Shown in pieces: positions 22,346 to 35,500 of a DNA stretch of 64,000 bases. Where the stretch lies: the NCBI RefSeq assembly GCF_964204645.1, contig NC_134026.1, positions 5,146,001 to 5,210,000 on the forward strand, given 5' to 3'. The translations under genes and the position numbers were made by a program. The notes below the pieces were generated by a model that did no database searches, was not told the origin of the DNA, and saw only the letters and a list, made by a program, of their open reading frames with translations. Each line of letters opens with the position of its first letter. Position 1 is the first letter of the stretch. This DNA comes from Tubulanus polymorphus (Eukaryota; Nemertea; Palaeonemertea; Tubulaniformes; Tubulanidae).

Positions 22346-23971
22346 TTAGTTAAACATTTCATTACACCGTAAATGACGAGAGTGGATGGAACCAAGACCC
22401 GCGCGTGGAACCTTTTCCGTTCGAAACAAATCTTCTCTAATATTCTGCAAATCCATCAAATGCTGATTATCCGCGGTTGTTTCCGAAATGGCCCATTCAG
22501 CAAGCGGTTCGTGGTTTTCGTAAACGATACTGTAACGATCGTATTCCGGCCAATTGTAATCGTAATCCGCGTCAACTTGGTTATCCAGCACTACGTGGTC
22601 ATCCTCAAGAAAACTCTCATCCTGTTTTTTAGTAGAGGAATTTTCAAAATGTATAGTTTTGAATTGACTCTGAACAGATGATGGTCTGATATTTCGACCA
22701 CCATCTGCTGAGCGACGATCCACTGGAGCTCGTCCAACCCACGTAGTGACATCCGGATCCAAGACTGCTGATTCGGGATGCTTGATGCTTTGACGAATCC
22801 ACGACCCTGACGTAGTTGGTACGATCACCTGCCTAGAAGGTACATTATGTAACCCATCGGAATGATGTCCCCAGATCTGTGTTGGGGTAGGGCAACATGG
22901 TCGGTTCAAACCGGCCGTATATAGAATGGGATGAGTGAGCCCAAGGGCCGTGACCGGGCGCAGGGGTAACGCAGGAGTCAGTGGCTGTAAATTGACAGAA
23001 TCAACAAAAGGACGAGTAATTCCGCTTGTGGCAGGACGGTGTACAACTGGCTCTCGAAACGTCTGTCGTTCTCTGAGGATAGCGAATTGAGATGCAATTG
23101 CCTCCTCGGTGGCCATCTCATTGAGATCCGCTGAGAGCAGAACGCTTGGAGATCTATTAGGGCGATTGGTTAGTTGTAGTTCGGTTGTGTAAAATTCTAG
23201 TGCATTGTTCTTAGCCTCTTGCCCCGTGGAGTAGCTCGTCGGTGAATGTTCAATTCTTCGACATGTTCCTTGCATCACGCTGTCCACTCCCCCAGCGCCA
23301 ACGCTCGAGTTTTCCCCCACCCCGTTACTATCGAATGGATTCTGCGGTCGATGTGTCGGCAATGGGCTTTGTGGATCCCGCATTACGACTAGGGGTCCAA
23401 TTTTATTTTCGGTCCCGTCGCCGTGGTAGGGTTGCAACGTGAATACTCCAGTTGGCGGTGATTCCCCTTGCTGTTGAAATAACGGTTCGGTTGCTCGGTA
23501 GCAACAAGTGGTGCGGCATTTCAGAATGACTTGTAAAATGCCCAAAGCAAAACACATCAAATATAAAAACGCGTTTAACGCCGCCAAAACGATGACAACA
23601 TTTCTCGTCGAAATGTCGACATTGCAAAGGGAAGCTGTAGCGAAATCCTGTTGAGTACAGATGTGCATGTGCGTGGAAAGATCAACTGCCGAAACACCGA
23701 TTGCCGCCAGGAGTAAAACGGCCGAAAAAGGCCACGAAATGATCCCGAAAACGACGAGTAAGACGCTACTCTTTTCTCCGCTTAGGACACCGAATATTCC
23801 CGTGATAACGGTCGTAATGGCTGACGGGAAAACGACCCAAGCAAAACTGATGTAATTTCCGATAATGAATGAAGTCGTGTTCAAAAACAACGTCAAAACG
23901 CCGCCGATTATCTGAACAATCCCGTATCTGAAAATCAGTCTCCGTTGATGATCACTCGCGTGGTATTTCAT
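22346..23971 (-). CDS. Intronless tetraspan membrane protein (MS4A/ENTREP-like fold), long cytoplasmic tail
   Basis: A single open frame of 541 residues begins MKYHASDHQRRLIFRYGIVQ. Hydrophobic segments at about 14-38, 43-64, 69-96 and 124-150 give four membrane helices. A short loop holds two Cys (HICTQQDFATASLCNVD). A juxtamembrane Cys cluster (KCRTTCCYRA) is a likely palmitoylation site. The tail of about 390 residues is Pro/Ser/Thr-rich and ends in acidic, Tyr-rich sequence (YDYNWPEYDRYSIVYENHE). The layout resembles MS4A/CD20 or ENTREP (FAM189) proteins, but no diagnostic motif settles this. The lack of introns among intron-rich neighbours is unusual and may mean an old retrocopy. Function unknown. 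Confidence 0.8.
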   Translation of the reverse strand: MKYHASDHQRRLIFRYGIVQIIGGVLTLFLNTTSFIIGNYISFAWVVFPSAITTVITGIFGVLSGEKSSVLLVVFGIISWPFSAVLLLAAIGVSAVDLSTHMHICTQQDFATASLCNVDISTRNVVIVLAALNAFLYLMCFALGILQVILKCRTTCCYRATEPLFQQQGESPPTGVFTLQPYHGDGTENKIGPLVVMRDPQSPLPTHRPQNPFDSNGVGENSSVGAGGVDSVMQGTCRRIEHSPTSYSTGQEAKNNALEFYTTELQLTNRPNRSPSVLLSADLNEMATEEAIASQFAILRERQTFREPVVHRPATSGITRPFVDSVNLQPLTPALPLRPVTALGLTHPILYTAGLNRPCCPTPTQIWGHHSDGLHNVPSRQVIVPTTSGSWIRQSIKHPESAVLDPDVTTWVGRAPVDRRSADGGRNIRPSSVQSQFKTIHFENSSTKKQDESFLEDDHVVLDNQVDADYDYNWPEYDRYSIVYENHEPLAEWAISETTADNQHLMDLQNIREDLFRTEKVPRAGLGSIHSRHLRCNEMFN

Positions 23972-24926
23972 CTTTTAAACTAAAACTACCACGATTAACA
24001 TTGATTCCACCTGAATTGTTTAAACTATCTAAGAATCTATTTTAAACGATGTAATCGATATCGATATTTAGGATGGAAAATGAAACGTTGTTCACGTTTC
24101 GAGTTCTTAGCTCCACAATTTTAAGTTTCTGGTAGTTTATTTCAATGGCTCAATTAGCGGTGAGTTAACAGTCAATCCTACAGTCAATCCTACTCACATG
24201 CGAAAACACAAGTTCGTTTGAAGAGTTGTAGAACGGTCTACGGATCTTACTGAACGCATATAAATACATCCACATAGAGTGAAGTAATGAATGCTTTGTA
24301 ATCTTACCGCTAAAGTTTTATCTAACAATATTCCTCTCTTCTTCGGATGTTTCTCCTGTATAGTGATTAATGTATATGCATTATAGATTATTATGATTTA
24401 CCTCATTATGATTGGGACGTAAGCACTTTTGTGATATACAGCGTGAGAGAGTTTTGCTGTTTATTGTTCTCGAGAAACTAATTAATGTCATGACAATTAT
24501 TAATTACCTCGACTGTTGGCAATCTTTACTACTGGACACACAAAAGTCAGACATGATCTACACGGTTTTGGGGCCGTTCTAATGTTTGTGTTTCTTAAAT
24601 GAGTATTGAGGTTTTCTTAAACACGTAACTGGAAGCTGGAATTTTTGCAGTAATATTTTCTCGGATGTTCAGTACACCAATGAAGCTGGATCGTCCTCAG
24701 CTGAAAATATTATACCGTTCAGATCTTGAGAGTTCTGATTATGTTCTTTATATTTGATAGCTGTTATCATAAAAGTTAAAAGCGACAACGATCGACGAAA
24801 AAGATGTGCTAAAAAAGTTGTCCAAAAACGCCGGGTACTTCGATTAAATCGACACCAATTGAACCCTCACCGTACAGTGCTGCCACCATTTCAATATTTA
24901 CATCGTACACGTGTTTGACAGAAATC
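23972..24926. promoter_or_regulatory. Divergent intergenic region upstream of the tetraspan gene and PES1
   Basis: About 955 bp between two divergent start codons. A short direct repeat, acagtcaatcct twice, lies near 24168-24193. No other clear element was seen. Confidence 0.45.
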
Positions 24927-27900
24927 ATGGGTCGAATACAGCGAAAGGTAGCTGAATTTCTATCTATATCAATTGAGATCGAAAGAAAAAATTGTTCCCT
25001 TGATTGAACTCGTATTTAGTTTCTAAATTATTTTCTCTTTGAATCTTAAAGATGTTGAGAATTCACGAAAAATTATTCTGATTGCATCAATTCAGTTCAA
25101 TTAATCTTTATTGATTGGTTATCAAAAAAAGAAAAGAGAAATTATATTATAATCTGTGTGGTCACCTCTCCTAATTATATGATATGTTAGATATGTGTAT
25201 ATTTCTTTTATAGTATGAAAAAGGTACTGCCAATACGTACGTCTCAAGAAATCAAGCAGTGAAGAAACTCCAATTGTCATTACCAGATTTCAGGTATGGA
25301 TCACCAAAATCTCATCACAGACAGGCTTAATTAAACCTACTTAATTCTCTATCAAATAACTGGCACCTTATAGATATAAAGGATTATAAAGCCAAACATT
25401 AAACCAAAAAGGTTTTTTATTAAAGATATACTGGTATAGCCTTAGGCTTAGACCTACACGACTGCAAAACTGAGTCTGGCAAATTTCTTGATCTTTTCCA
25501 GGCGATTATGTATCTTGAAAGGAATCTATCCACACGAACCAAAGAATAAGAAGAAGGCAGGAAAAGGCGATACAACCGCTAAAACCTACTATCACAAGAA
25601 AGATATTCAATTTCTACTGCATGAGCCTATCATTAACAAATTCAGATCACTGAAGGTTTGTGGAAATTATTATGATCCTCGCGCAAAATGAAGATACAGT
25701 CAACCCGCCATCCAATTTTCCGCCACCTCCAGTTTCAACTCAAATTTTCATATCCTTCATCATCGAGTAGCCTATAGGCCCCTAATGGTGTTCAGTTTAA
25801 CCACCTTAAGATTATCAGCCGAAGACCTTGGTCCCAACAGTGGCAGAATATCGAAAGCCGACTGCATTTAAAATCGACTAGTTTGGTTCATTTGAGATTC
25901 TTGCCGTTGTAGATATTTGCGCGAAAAATAAAGAAAGCAGTAGCGAAAGGAGAATCGGACCAAACGGACCGATTGAAACAGAATAAACCGAAATATTCAT
26001 TAGACCACATCGTAAAGGAGAGGTAAATTAAGATTCTAGGACCATTGCCCCTCTCCCCGGAAAATTAGTTTGCTTTATTTGTTTATTCGTTATTATTCAG
26101 GTATCCGTCTTTTGTCGATGCCGTACGGGATATGGATGATTGTCTTTCGATGGCAGCTTTGTTTTCCGTTTTGCCGAACACGCGTAAAGCTTACGCCGGA
26201 ATGTTAAAACTATGTAGACGGCTAGTCGTCGAATTCATGCATTACGTTATCAACGCCAGGGCTCTTAGAAAAGTGAGTTTGTAAAAATATTGTTACGTCG
26301 GACCTTTGATATTTTTTTGATAGAATTATAGAATAATCTTCTCTTTGTTATAGGTTTTTATATCAATCAAAGGTATTTACTACCAAGCAGAGGTGATGGG
26401 ACAGACTATTACTTGGATAGTACCGCACAATCTGGGATATGAGGTAAGCAGCATTTTGAGTGATGGAGAAATTTTTGGCCTTAAGATACATATACAAAAT
26501 AAAATGTACAACTCCATTTCAGCATACGTCAGATGTAGATTACAAGATCATGGGTGTATTCGTTGAGTTTTATGTTACGCTGTTAGGTTTCATCAACTTT
26601 AGATTGTACCACACAATAAACCTAACTTATCCCCCAAAGGTTAGTCATCAGTATTGGTTGAAATGAGTCATAAAAAAATCTCTAGGTTGGTAGTTGTTCC
26701 AGTTGACCTTTATATTTCCAGTTGGAGCTTTTCAATGAAAAAGAGTCCAGCGAAATACCGAGTCTGGAAAACATCTCGAAGAAAACGAAACGAAACATCA
26801 AAGACATGAAGCACGTTTCATCGACGAAAAACCAAATGTGTACGCCACACGACGAACGGGACGAGCGCCTCGCTGCCTTGACGCAAAGCTTGAAATCCAT
26901 CTCCAACGTGCAAGAGGAAGAGGTCGAACTGGACGAATTCTCATCCGCCGATACTAACGACCCCGACCTCGTCGAAAAGGCTAAAGTTGAACGAGACAAC
27001 TTGAAGAAATTCCAAAATCTATTCAAAGATTTGAAATTCTACCTGAACCGGGAGATTCCGAGAGAAAATCTCGCATTCGTTATCAGGTAAAAGAGCTACC
27101 GTAATAGACGGGAAATTATTATCAGTAAATTGTATCATACCGGTTGTTATGATTATGTTGTTTTGTATTTTTGTGTTAAGATCATTTGGCGGTGAAGTTT
27201 CGTGGTGTGAAACGGTCGCTGTTGGTGCTACTTATAAAGAAACCGATGAGACGATTACGCATCAAATCGTAGATCGGCCTATGGCCGAAAAACAGTACAT
27301 GTCCAGGTAGAATATTTAATCATTTAATTTCTATAGCACCCGTTTTACTGTGATACAATGTTCACAGTTGGTACCATTACCCCTAGCCCATATCTCTGAC
27401 TCAAACCATACATCAATCATCTCTCTGTGGAGAAGTAACATCCGAGCAGCTGTCATCTATCAGGCCAGGTACCCATTTATTGAATGCCAATTTGCCTACA
27501 CCAATCCACCAAATATTGTAATTGTATGGTTGTACCTGCTTAATCTGGATCAGTCTAATTTTGATCTAATCTGGATATTATTTTAAGTTAACCCATATGT
27601 AAAATTATGATGTTCGATTCGGATTTCTTGGCAACTTGGCAAATTTCATTGGTCCCATACATCTCAGTTAAGAGGGTTTTACTGTATTCCGCAAATTAGA
27701 TATGGATTAAGAAGATATACGGTATATGTCTTGTATTTATAGGTATTATGTGCAACCGCAGTGGGTATTTGATTGTATTAATTCGCACAAGCTAATCGCG
27801 GTCGAGGATTATTTCCCGGGAGCGACGCTACCTCCTCATCTGTCTCCGTTCGTCGAGGATGGCGACGAAGATTACGTTCCGCCGGAAAAAAGTGGAATTG

Positions 27901-28752
27901 AAGTCGAAGGTTAGTAAACTGCTGACGACTACTCTTAGAAATAAAATACAGCATCAGCAGCGTTCTTCTAGCTATTTAGAAAATGTACTGGTAGAGACGA
28001 GTTCATTGTCATTGTTTTCGTCCTTAGTTTCTAGTGAGGAAGAGGAAGATGGTGAAGAGGATGAAGAAGATGAAGGAGTCGGTGTTGAGGATATGATTAA
28101 TAATGATGATGATGATGATAATGATGAGGAAAGCTCTGAAGATGAAGAAGAGGTGGAAGATGATGATGATGATGAAGATGAGGAGGGTAAATTCATCAAA
28201 TTTTTAACTCTTGATATTTCATGGATTTGGGATCCTGTAATTTGGATCTCAATTTTCTTCAAAAGCGTTAGAATTAGATGTTACAGGGCTAATGCTCATT
28301 TAATGTATATATTATTTAAAGAATACAATATACATTATCATACATTGTAGATATCTCTGAAGACGATGTTGATGATGAAGAGCCTGTGGCGAAGAAACGC
28401 AAACACGGTCAGAAGAAATTGCTCAACATGTCCGTCGAAGCCGGCAAGGTGGAAAAGGTCGATCAGAATAAACAGTTGAAGAAACAGCAAGACGAAGAGA
28501 AAAAACTATCGGAGATGATGATCCCGAAGAAAAAGCGACGACTCTACAATAAGATTATGTATTCACAGAAAAAGAAAGCTCAGGAGGCGAGTTATAATTG
28601 TGTCTCGTGGTACCTTTTTAAACCACTGAAAGTTGACACAAATCCATAATAAACGTGACTTCACTTTTGTTTTTCAGGCACGAAAATTAGTCGAAAAGCG
28701 AAAGTTACACGAGAAAAAAGTCAAGTCAGATAAGAGGAAATCTACTGGATAA
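24927..28752 (+). CDS. PES1: Pescadillo (60S ribosome biogenesis, PeBoW complex)
   Basis: Thirteen exons (24927-24947, 25214-25293, 25502-25655, 25913-26022, 26101-26272, 26354-26443, 26523-26639, 26722-27086, 27181-27306, 27743-27909, 28028-28186, 28351-28586, 28678-28752) close in frame at 623 residues, against 588 in human. The start [19 protein letters not shown] and [13 protein letters not shown] are hallmarks of the pescadillo N-terminal domain. A BRCT domain covers about residues 344-440 ([34 protein letters not shown]). A long Asp/Glu tract and a Lys-rich C-terminal helix follow. The protein acts with BOP1 and WDR12 in the nucleolus on 27S/32S pre-rRNA. Intron 12 appears to use a GC donor (gcgagt). 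AATAAA is at 28879-28884. Confidence 0.97.
28028..28186 (+). repeat. GAT/GAA trinucleotide-rich coding tract in PES1
   Basis: This exon is almost entirely GAT, GAA and GAG codons and encodes an acidic tract. Near-perfect GAT runs (for example 28095-28130) are likely to vary in length. Confidence 0.8.
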
Positions 28753-29502
28753 AATGGTTATGCACAGAAATGTTTCAAACAGAACTATTTATATTACGAG
28801 CAAATGCAAGTTACAAGTCTGACGAGATAGCAATTGAATGGATACTGCCGTGGTTCCATTGTATTGTGCTGACAATGAAATAAAGAATAAGTAAATCGTT
28901 TGTCAAGATTTCATTGTTAATTGTAAAGGATTTCAAGTAAGGAGATATCAAACCCATCTTTTTGTGCTCCCATTACTCACACAAGAATCCGAGAACTCGT
29001 CACTTTCTCTCAGATTTCACGGTTTTAGAGGAATATATCGCTGCAACTGTACTTTGACATTTCATGTGTGTAGAAATCAAATGACCTTTAGTTGTTCGAG
29101 AGAAACTGTTATGAACGGGTTGCCCTTTTCCTCAAGATAGACGTTTAGATTAGTGACATACATAAGAATCTGAGAAGTTTAGACAGCTTCGACTTGGAAC
29201 TCGCAGAATCCATGACTTCCTGAAGACTAGAGACAGTTAACCACAAGGAGAAGTCATGCGTATAAAGAAATTTTAAAATCATAATTTTATTTACCAAAAT
29301 AAAAACAGATTTATCACAGCATTATTATATAATTACAAACAAAGCAAGCAAAATAGTCTTGATTAATGTCTTATATTAATGGCAACTCAATTACATGTAT
29401 TGCTAAGAGTCATCCTCATAGAACCGCTAATGTTTAGATTAGCTAGTGTGAGGTTCAGTTGAAATCCATAAAAAAATCCCACCATCCTTAATTCATTCAT
29501 CT
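28753..29502. other. Convergent 3' flanks of PES1 and MYO19
   Basis: PES1 AATAAA at 28879-28884 and a minus-strand AATAAA (TTTATT, 29286-29291) for MYO19 are about 400 bp apart. No coding sequence seen. Confidence 0.6.
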
Positions 29503-32500
29503 TTACACTGAAGGGATTCTATCCGGGAGGCAATCCAACAAACTACAAGCAAACTCTTTAGTTCTTGCGTAATGTCCACATTTGATAACCGAATTCACTT
29601 TGACGTGAAACTTGATTGGAACCTACAACAAAACAAGCGCGGTTTATAAAAATATTTGTACATGCATATAAAGAATATTTCAGATAGGTAGATTGTAGAA
29701 ATAATACTACATCAAAACCCGATATAGCTTCAACTGAAACTAGTACACGTATTTCTTTTTATCAGTTCTTAAATTCTATTTGATGATTATTGGTTCTCGG
29801 GCTTCTGTGAAACCCTCATTCTTGTATCTGTCTGTGTGTGGCCGACCTTAATCTAAAGGTTGAAATCCAAAAAGCAGTCTTGACAGAATTTAGCTAATGG
29901 TCCCAGGGCCTAGATGCAACATATCCAAAATGCAATGGAAACTAACGCATGGTAATTTCGTAGTTCTAGCCTAAGCCAGAGAACCATGGTCGCCTATGGC
30001 TTGTTGTGTATTAGGTTATCGATGCATTGGAATTTGTGATTTTGATTTGTTTTACCCTTGGAAGCCTTCGTCTGGTCACGATTCCATTGCCGACCTCCAG
30101 ATATGTAAGATGAGGATATGTAATTCTTTGACCTGCAGCTATTTCTGATAGCACTTGATGAATCGGAGCTCGCACTGCCAGACGGATATCTATAATACAC
30201 AATTTCAAGCACTTATTAGAGAATTATCAAAACGATAATCTAGACCCAATGCTACATTGATTACCGGTAATAGCAATTAACAGAACTAATCACTTGACAC
30301 TGCCTACCTTGATAAAAGCTGCCTCTTCGAAGCGTATTCGAACCTATTGTCGTATAATCTAAACTAAATCTATGTGAAAAGTTACTAGCGCTATTGCTTT
30401 CTCTACTGGAAATCGTAGACTGCATAGAACTGTCAATATCCAGTGGTATAACTGAGAATCCAAAATTATCCGCAATGTCGGTTTTAAAATCACCAAAATC
30501 CGAAAACGATCGCCCAGAATTGTGTTTCGATTTGAACGTTCGGTAAGCGGATTGTATTTTCGAAGCAGCGTCTTGTAACTTTCTAATACGTTTTCTAACC
30601 AACCAACAACGAACGACTGAAGAACCAAAAACAAAAACTAAAACAGTAATTCGTTAACGCTTCAATTCAACTATCTCTAGAAATACAGGATCCAGTTCCA
30701 TAGTTGAGATAAAATTAGTTCATTTTTAATAAGTTAAATCTAATAACTCACAACTGCGGAACTATTTCAATTAGTATTTACCTGACTGAATCTTGATGAC
30801 TGCTTTTTGTTTTCGCTTTCGCCAGCGGAGTTTTCGTCTCCACGCACATTGTATCGTGAACACAAATTTCGATAACGTCGTATTGCGACTGGATTCCAAA
30901 GCTTCGAGCTGAAAAAAACGAAACGTGTCTATGATGATGACTAAACTGAGTTTCAATGAGCACATTTCATTCGAGTTACATCTACAATTGCAGGGTCCAA
31001 TCTAAGCACTTGTCCGATTGCCCGGGACAAGTATATTCTCATCAGGGCGAGTAGGTTATCATTATCATTTGTCCCCCGGGCTAGTGCAATTTTATGTCAC
31101 AAAGCTTTTTTTCCCATTCGATACAACGGATTTCTTAACGCATTTCGTTTTCGCGATAAAATGGAAGATTTTTCAGAAAAGGAATCATAGTGCCACCAAT
31201 TGGACTGCCTCGGTAGGGCAAGTAGCTTTTGGAGGGGGCAAGCAAAATTTAAAATTTCAGATATGCTTGCCCCCCCCTCCCGGGCAAGTGGCTTTCATTC
31301 CTTAGATTGGACCCTGCAATTGTCAACAATGTCGATCAACTGTTTACCTGCCCATCTCTCAGATAGATTTTAGTTTTGCCGAACTGATGAGTTAGATTGT
31401 GTGAAGCGAGATACTGACGACCGAACACGTACTTCATTACAGTTGCGCAACATTTCCTAGTATGGTCGGCGCTCGACACAGCTGCAACATAAAATAACGA
31501 GGCTGGCAAAATGATTATCTATACCAAAATTTCTTTCCTCTGAAATATTCGCAAATAATCTTTTTCCAAAATTGCAGATTCTCATTTATTCATCAGAAAA
31601 TTTGTAGCCATCTTACCCGCACGTCTGCGCAGACGTCTTTTCGGCGTCATTGACTTTCTGGGAGTGGTGTTTATATCGAATTGTTTACTATAGAGAACAT
31701 CTAGTGGTTCAATAAGCGCTTCATTTTCTTTATTATCATCGCTGTGATCAGATGCTGTACGTGCGCCAGGTGCTGGCAACGATGGCGTAGTTATCTTTGC
31801 ATCAGTGTGACGTACAGATTGATGCTCCCTCAGCAATACTCCATATCTCTGTAGGAATTCGGTGTATGGCAATCTTAAGAAAAAAGACAAAACCATGAAA
31901 TTGAATTCGATAATTTCCGCAGTTTTACTTCCACGTCACCCTGATATTGATTTACCTCGCTGGATAACCTTGTCGACAGATTTCGACAGTCTCCATAACG
32001 CCGCATGCTCTCATCTGATCTAGAACATACAGATTGTCGAATGACCCGGGCAAACTCTCGCGATTCGGTTTTATACACCGTACGTAGAAAGTATCGGTAC
32101 TCTTCAGTGTTGCCATTAAAGCGTCTAAAGATGTCTGGAAGTATAATTATCCTAATGAAAATACTTCTAGGCAAATATAGTGCTGAGAATTTGTCCCCAG
32201 CAAAGAAGAATTCGAGCTCTGTTTAGTCAAAGATCAAAGTTAAAGTTATCTGTATTTGGGAAGGATAAAAAATGTGACATAGTTGTAAATTCACCGTAAA
32301 TTCTGTACTACGAACCTTGAATTTTGAAAATACAGTCTTCTTCTTTCTGCTGGTCGTTTCCGTATCAGAGTTTGAAAATAACTGCCTTACAAATTCATTA
32401 TTGCTACCTTTCAAGAGATTTGTCAACTCATTCGGGATATCGTCCTACAAAATATTGAAGGTAAACCTCGTTTACAGGGTCCCCACAGATCATTCATTCC

Positions 32501-35500
32501 TGGACATAAGGAGTTTCTAAGCGTTATGAAGGAGAAAATTTCATATCTCAAGGAAGTGCCGGCATCAATTCCATATCCCAATTACAGTAGACTCCTCCTA
32601 AATCAGTACTGTTCATCTCAGTAAACCATTAATTTGGTGGTTTTATAAGTAAATATTTAACCTTTACCCTACTAAGCTTGATTTCTAATTTGGTGACCAC
32701 CTAGTAGGGTAACAAAAAGATCCTGGTTCCGACTGTACTGATTTAGGCATAGTCTAATGTACCAGTTCTTAAGTATCTAATTGCCTATTTCTCAAAATTG
32801 AAGGAGTTTCTGACATTTAGTTCAAATTAAAGGAGTTTCAAACTTTTTAAGGAATCAAGGAGTCATAGGGAACCTGTTTTAACAAGCGCAGATCCATATA
32901 ATAATGAATATTCTCAAACTAATAGACTTTACCTTGTTTTTCTCTACCAAGCCTGCAAGTCTATACCGCACATCACCGGCGTAATGTTTTATGATGAAAC
33001 AACAATTGCCATTTCTGGGACATTTAAAATGTTTATTTTGATTTAAGTTTCCATCTAGTCGCTCGAGTAAAGCTTTGTCATTTGACGGCCGATTCAGAAA
33101 GCATTCCTGAAATAATTCCCATCGTATTCAAAAACATGTATCATAGTACAGGGTATATTCATTCTGAGCAGAAAAAGCATATTCAATATCATGATACGAA
33201 TACAGTACCTCATTAATCAGTGACAAAACGCTTATTTGGCCTTCCAAAATATCCAGACACAATGAATTATCAGAAAATTCTGTGTACGTCCAAGGCATGG
33301 CTTCAGAAATATACTCTTCCTACAATCAATAACAACAGATATTCCTTTGTTTCATAAGAAAATTTCTGACCATATACATATGTAATCTATTACAACATTC
33401 AATGTCATCTTTATCATCTTTATACCTGTAATTCCTTCAGAAATTGTGCTACAAAATGTTGTTGTAATTTCTCATTCGCATAATTGATACACAGTTGTTC
33501 AAGACTGTTTTCGATGAAACTTTCAAAACCATAGATATCCAATATTCCTGTTAGAAAAATTGGCCGCATTAGTCAAAAATACTCTTTTTCTCAAGAAATT
33601 GAAAACGATAAACTTGTAGCATAAGCCCAAAAACTCAATTGAGGTTCAATTATTGTCAGATTTTACTTCAACAGGGGTGGATTTAGGCTGGAAGAAAGAG
33701 GGGATTCAACTCGTATGAAAAGGGCAGTTTTTTAGTTAGGTTATGGCGGGTCTCCCGGCAAGCACCGCAAGCATTAAGTCCTAGCAGAGGGGTTTGAGGT
33801 CCTCCCCCAGAATTACTTTGAAAATACAGCACTAGGTATATTTCAATACAATCCTAGTGCATAAAAGATAAAGATCAGTACTAGGGATATGAAGCCTATA
33901 TCAAGTGGATTTTCAAAAAGGGCACTTGGTCAGAAAGGGGGGTTCGAAACCATCTGCCGCTGCTCAATCTTGCAAGAATCAAAACTCAACTGACTGGTAC
34001 ATCAATAGGCAACTACTAGTCTTGATATTGAATGAATCCCGGAACCTAATTATCATTTTATGAAATTATAGCAGCTCTTTACCTATGAAATTGCATACGT
34101 GATCACTCTTAATGACAGAATTGATCAATTCCACCAGCCAATCAAATAACCTGAAACACCCAATTCCTTGTTAGCAAACATAGTCAAACAGTCACAGAAC
34201 AGTGCCAACATGCAACAAGATTAAGTTAATGGGAACTTCGTAAAACGTTATCAAGACTTTAAAAACTAATTATATTGTTGTAATTAAATCAAGATTAGAG
34301 TTAAGAGTATCAATATCATGTGCTTTTCAATGTAACCATTGTTATGGAAATCTCTAGGTGCTGAGATAATTGGTTTTAAAGTGAGACCTACTTCTGATAG
34401 AGTAACTTTGAGAGACAGTCGCGTCGACAGTTCGATTCATCCAAAGAGCACGCTTTATGAAAGACACTTTTTCGACGACTGTGACTGGCAGTTATCTCCC
34501 GAAATGTTAGAACGCGTTCAAGCTTGTCACTGTCGAGTCCCAATAACCGACAAGCAAAGTCTAAACTTCTTTTAACTGAAAATGAGAATTTCATTAATAT
34601 ACCAGTAGTTGATGCTTATGCTTTAGAGCTAGAACCAATTTCATCCCTTAATATTTCACATGTCTACACTCATAACTAGTGTATGAAGCCAATCAATGTA
34701 GGCGTATTTGAAAAATCAAGAGAGGATCTTTAGCGAAACTCTTTCATGAAATGTAACATTATATTAAGAATTACCTGAATGTCCTGATGGCAGAGAGCAA
34801 GAATCATCATCTTCATCGACAACAAATGCCAAATTTCCCATGTGTAGAACAGAACTCAAAATCTGAAAATTGAATCGGTAAAATTCACGTTGAATTATAA
34901 CATTCAATCACAGAGCATTTATCCGAACAAATCTTCTATACCTTGAATATATTCTGTTGTTGAACGAAAGTGACTCCGATTTCAGTCAATGCATCTGTGA
35001 GCTCCTTCCAAGCATTTTCATCGTGGATATTCTGTCGGATGGCATTGTTCAAATTAACAAAATCTGACGCTTTCAAATCGGACAACAACCAAGTCTGTCT
35101 TTCAGCAGTACTCGCCCCTTGTAGCATCTATGAAATATTTGTGATGATGACACAAATGAATATATGAAATCAAAAATATATGCGAATTCAGTTCCTATTT
35201 ATGTGTATGCATAGAATGCTGCATGGATGAAATTTGGATTCCTACCTGATAGAAAACATGGAAATTACTTTCCCTGTGGTTTTGATGAACAACTCTAGTT
35301 TTCTCTAGTAAATAGGTCTGTATATGTGAACCGATTATGGCAGATGACCTGTGAGAATTAGAAATATTTAACATGACTTCACTGTTACGCTACAGCTATA
35401 AATAAGGGTGCGAATCTCTTGAATACGAGCTTTTCATATCAGACCAAATATTCCATAGGCCTATTACCGATTGAACTGTAGCTTGATATATTTTCCAAAT

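Noticed and set aside
27859-28350. 163-codon ORF starting inside the PES1 exon at 27743-27909
   Set aside because: It is a shadow frame in exon 10 that runs through the intron into the acidic exon. The conserved PES1 frame and phases explain the region.
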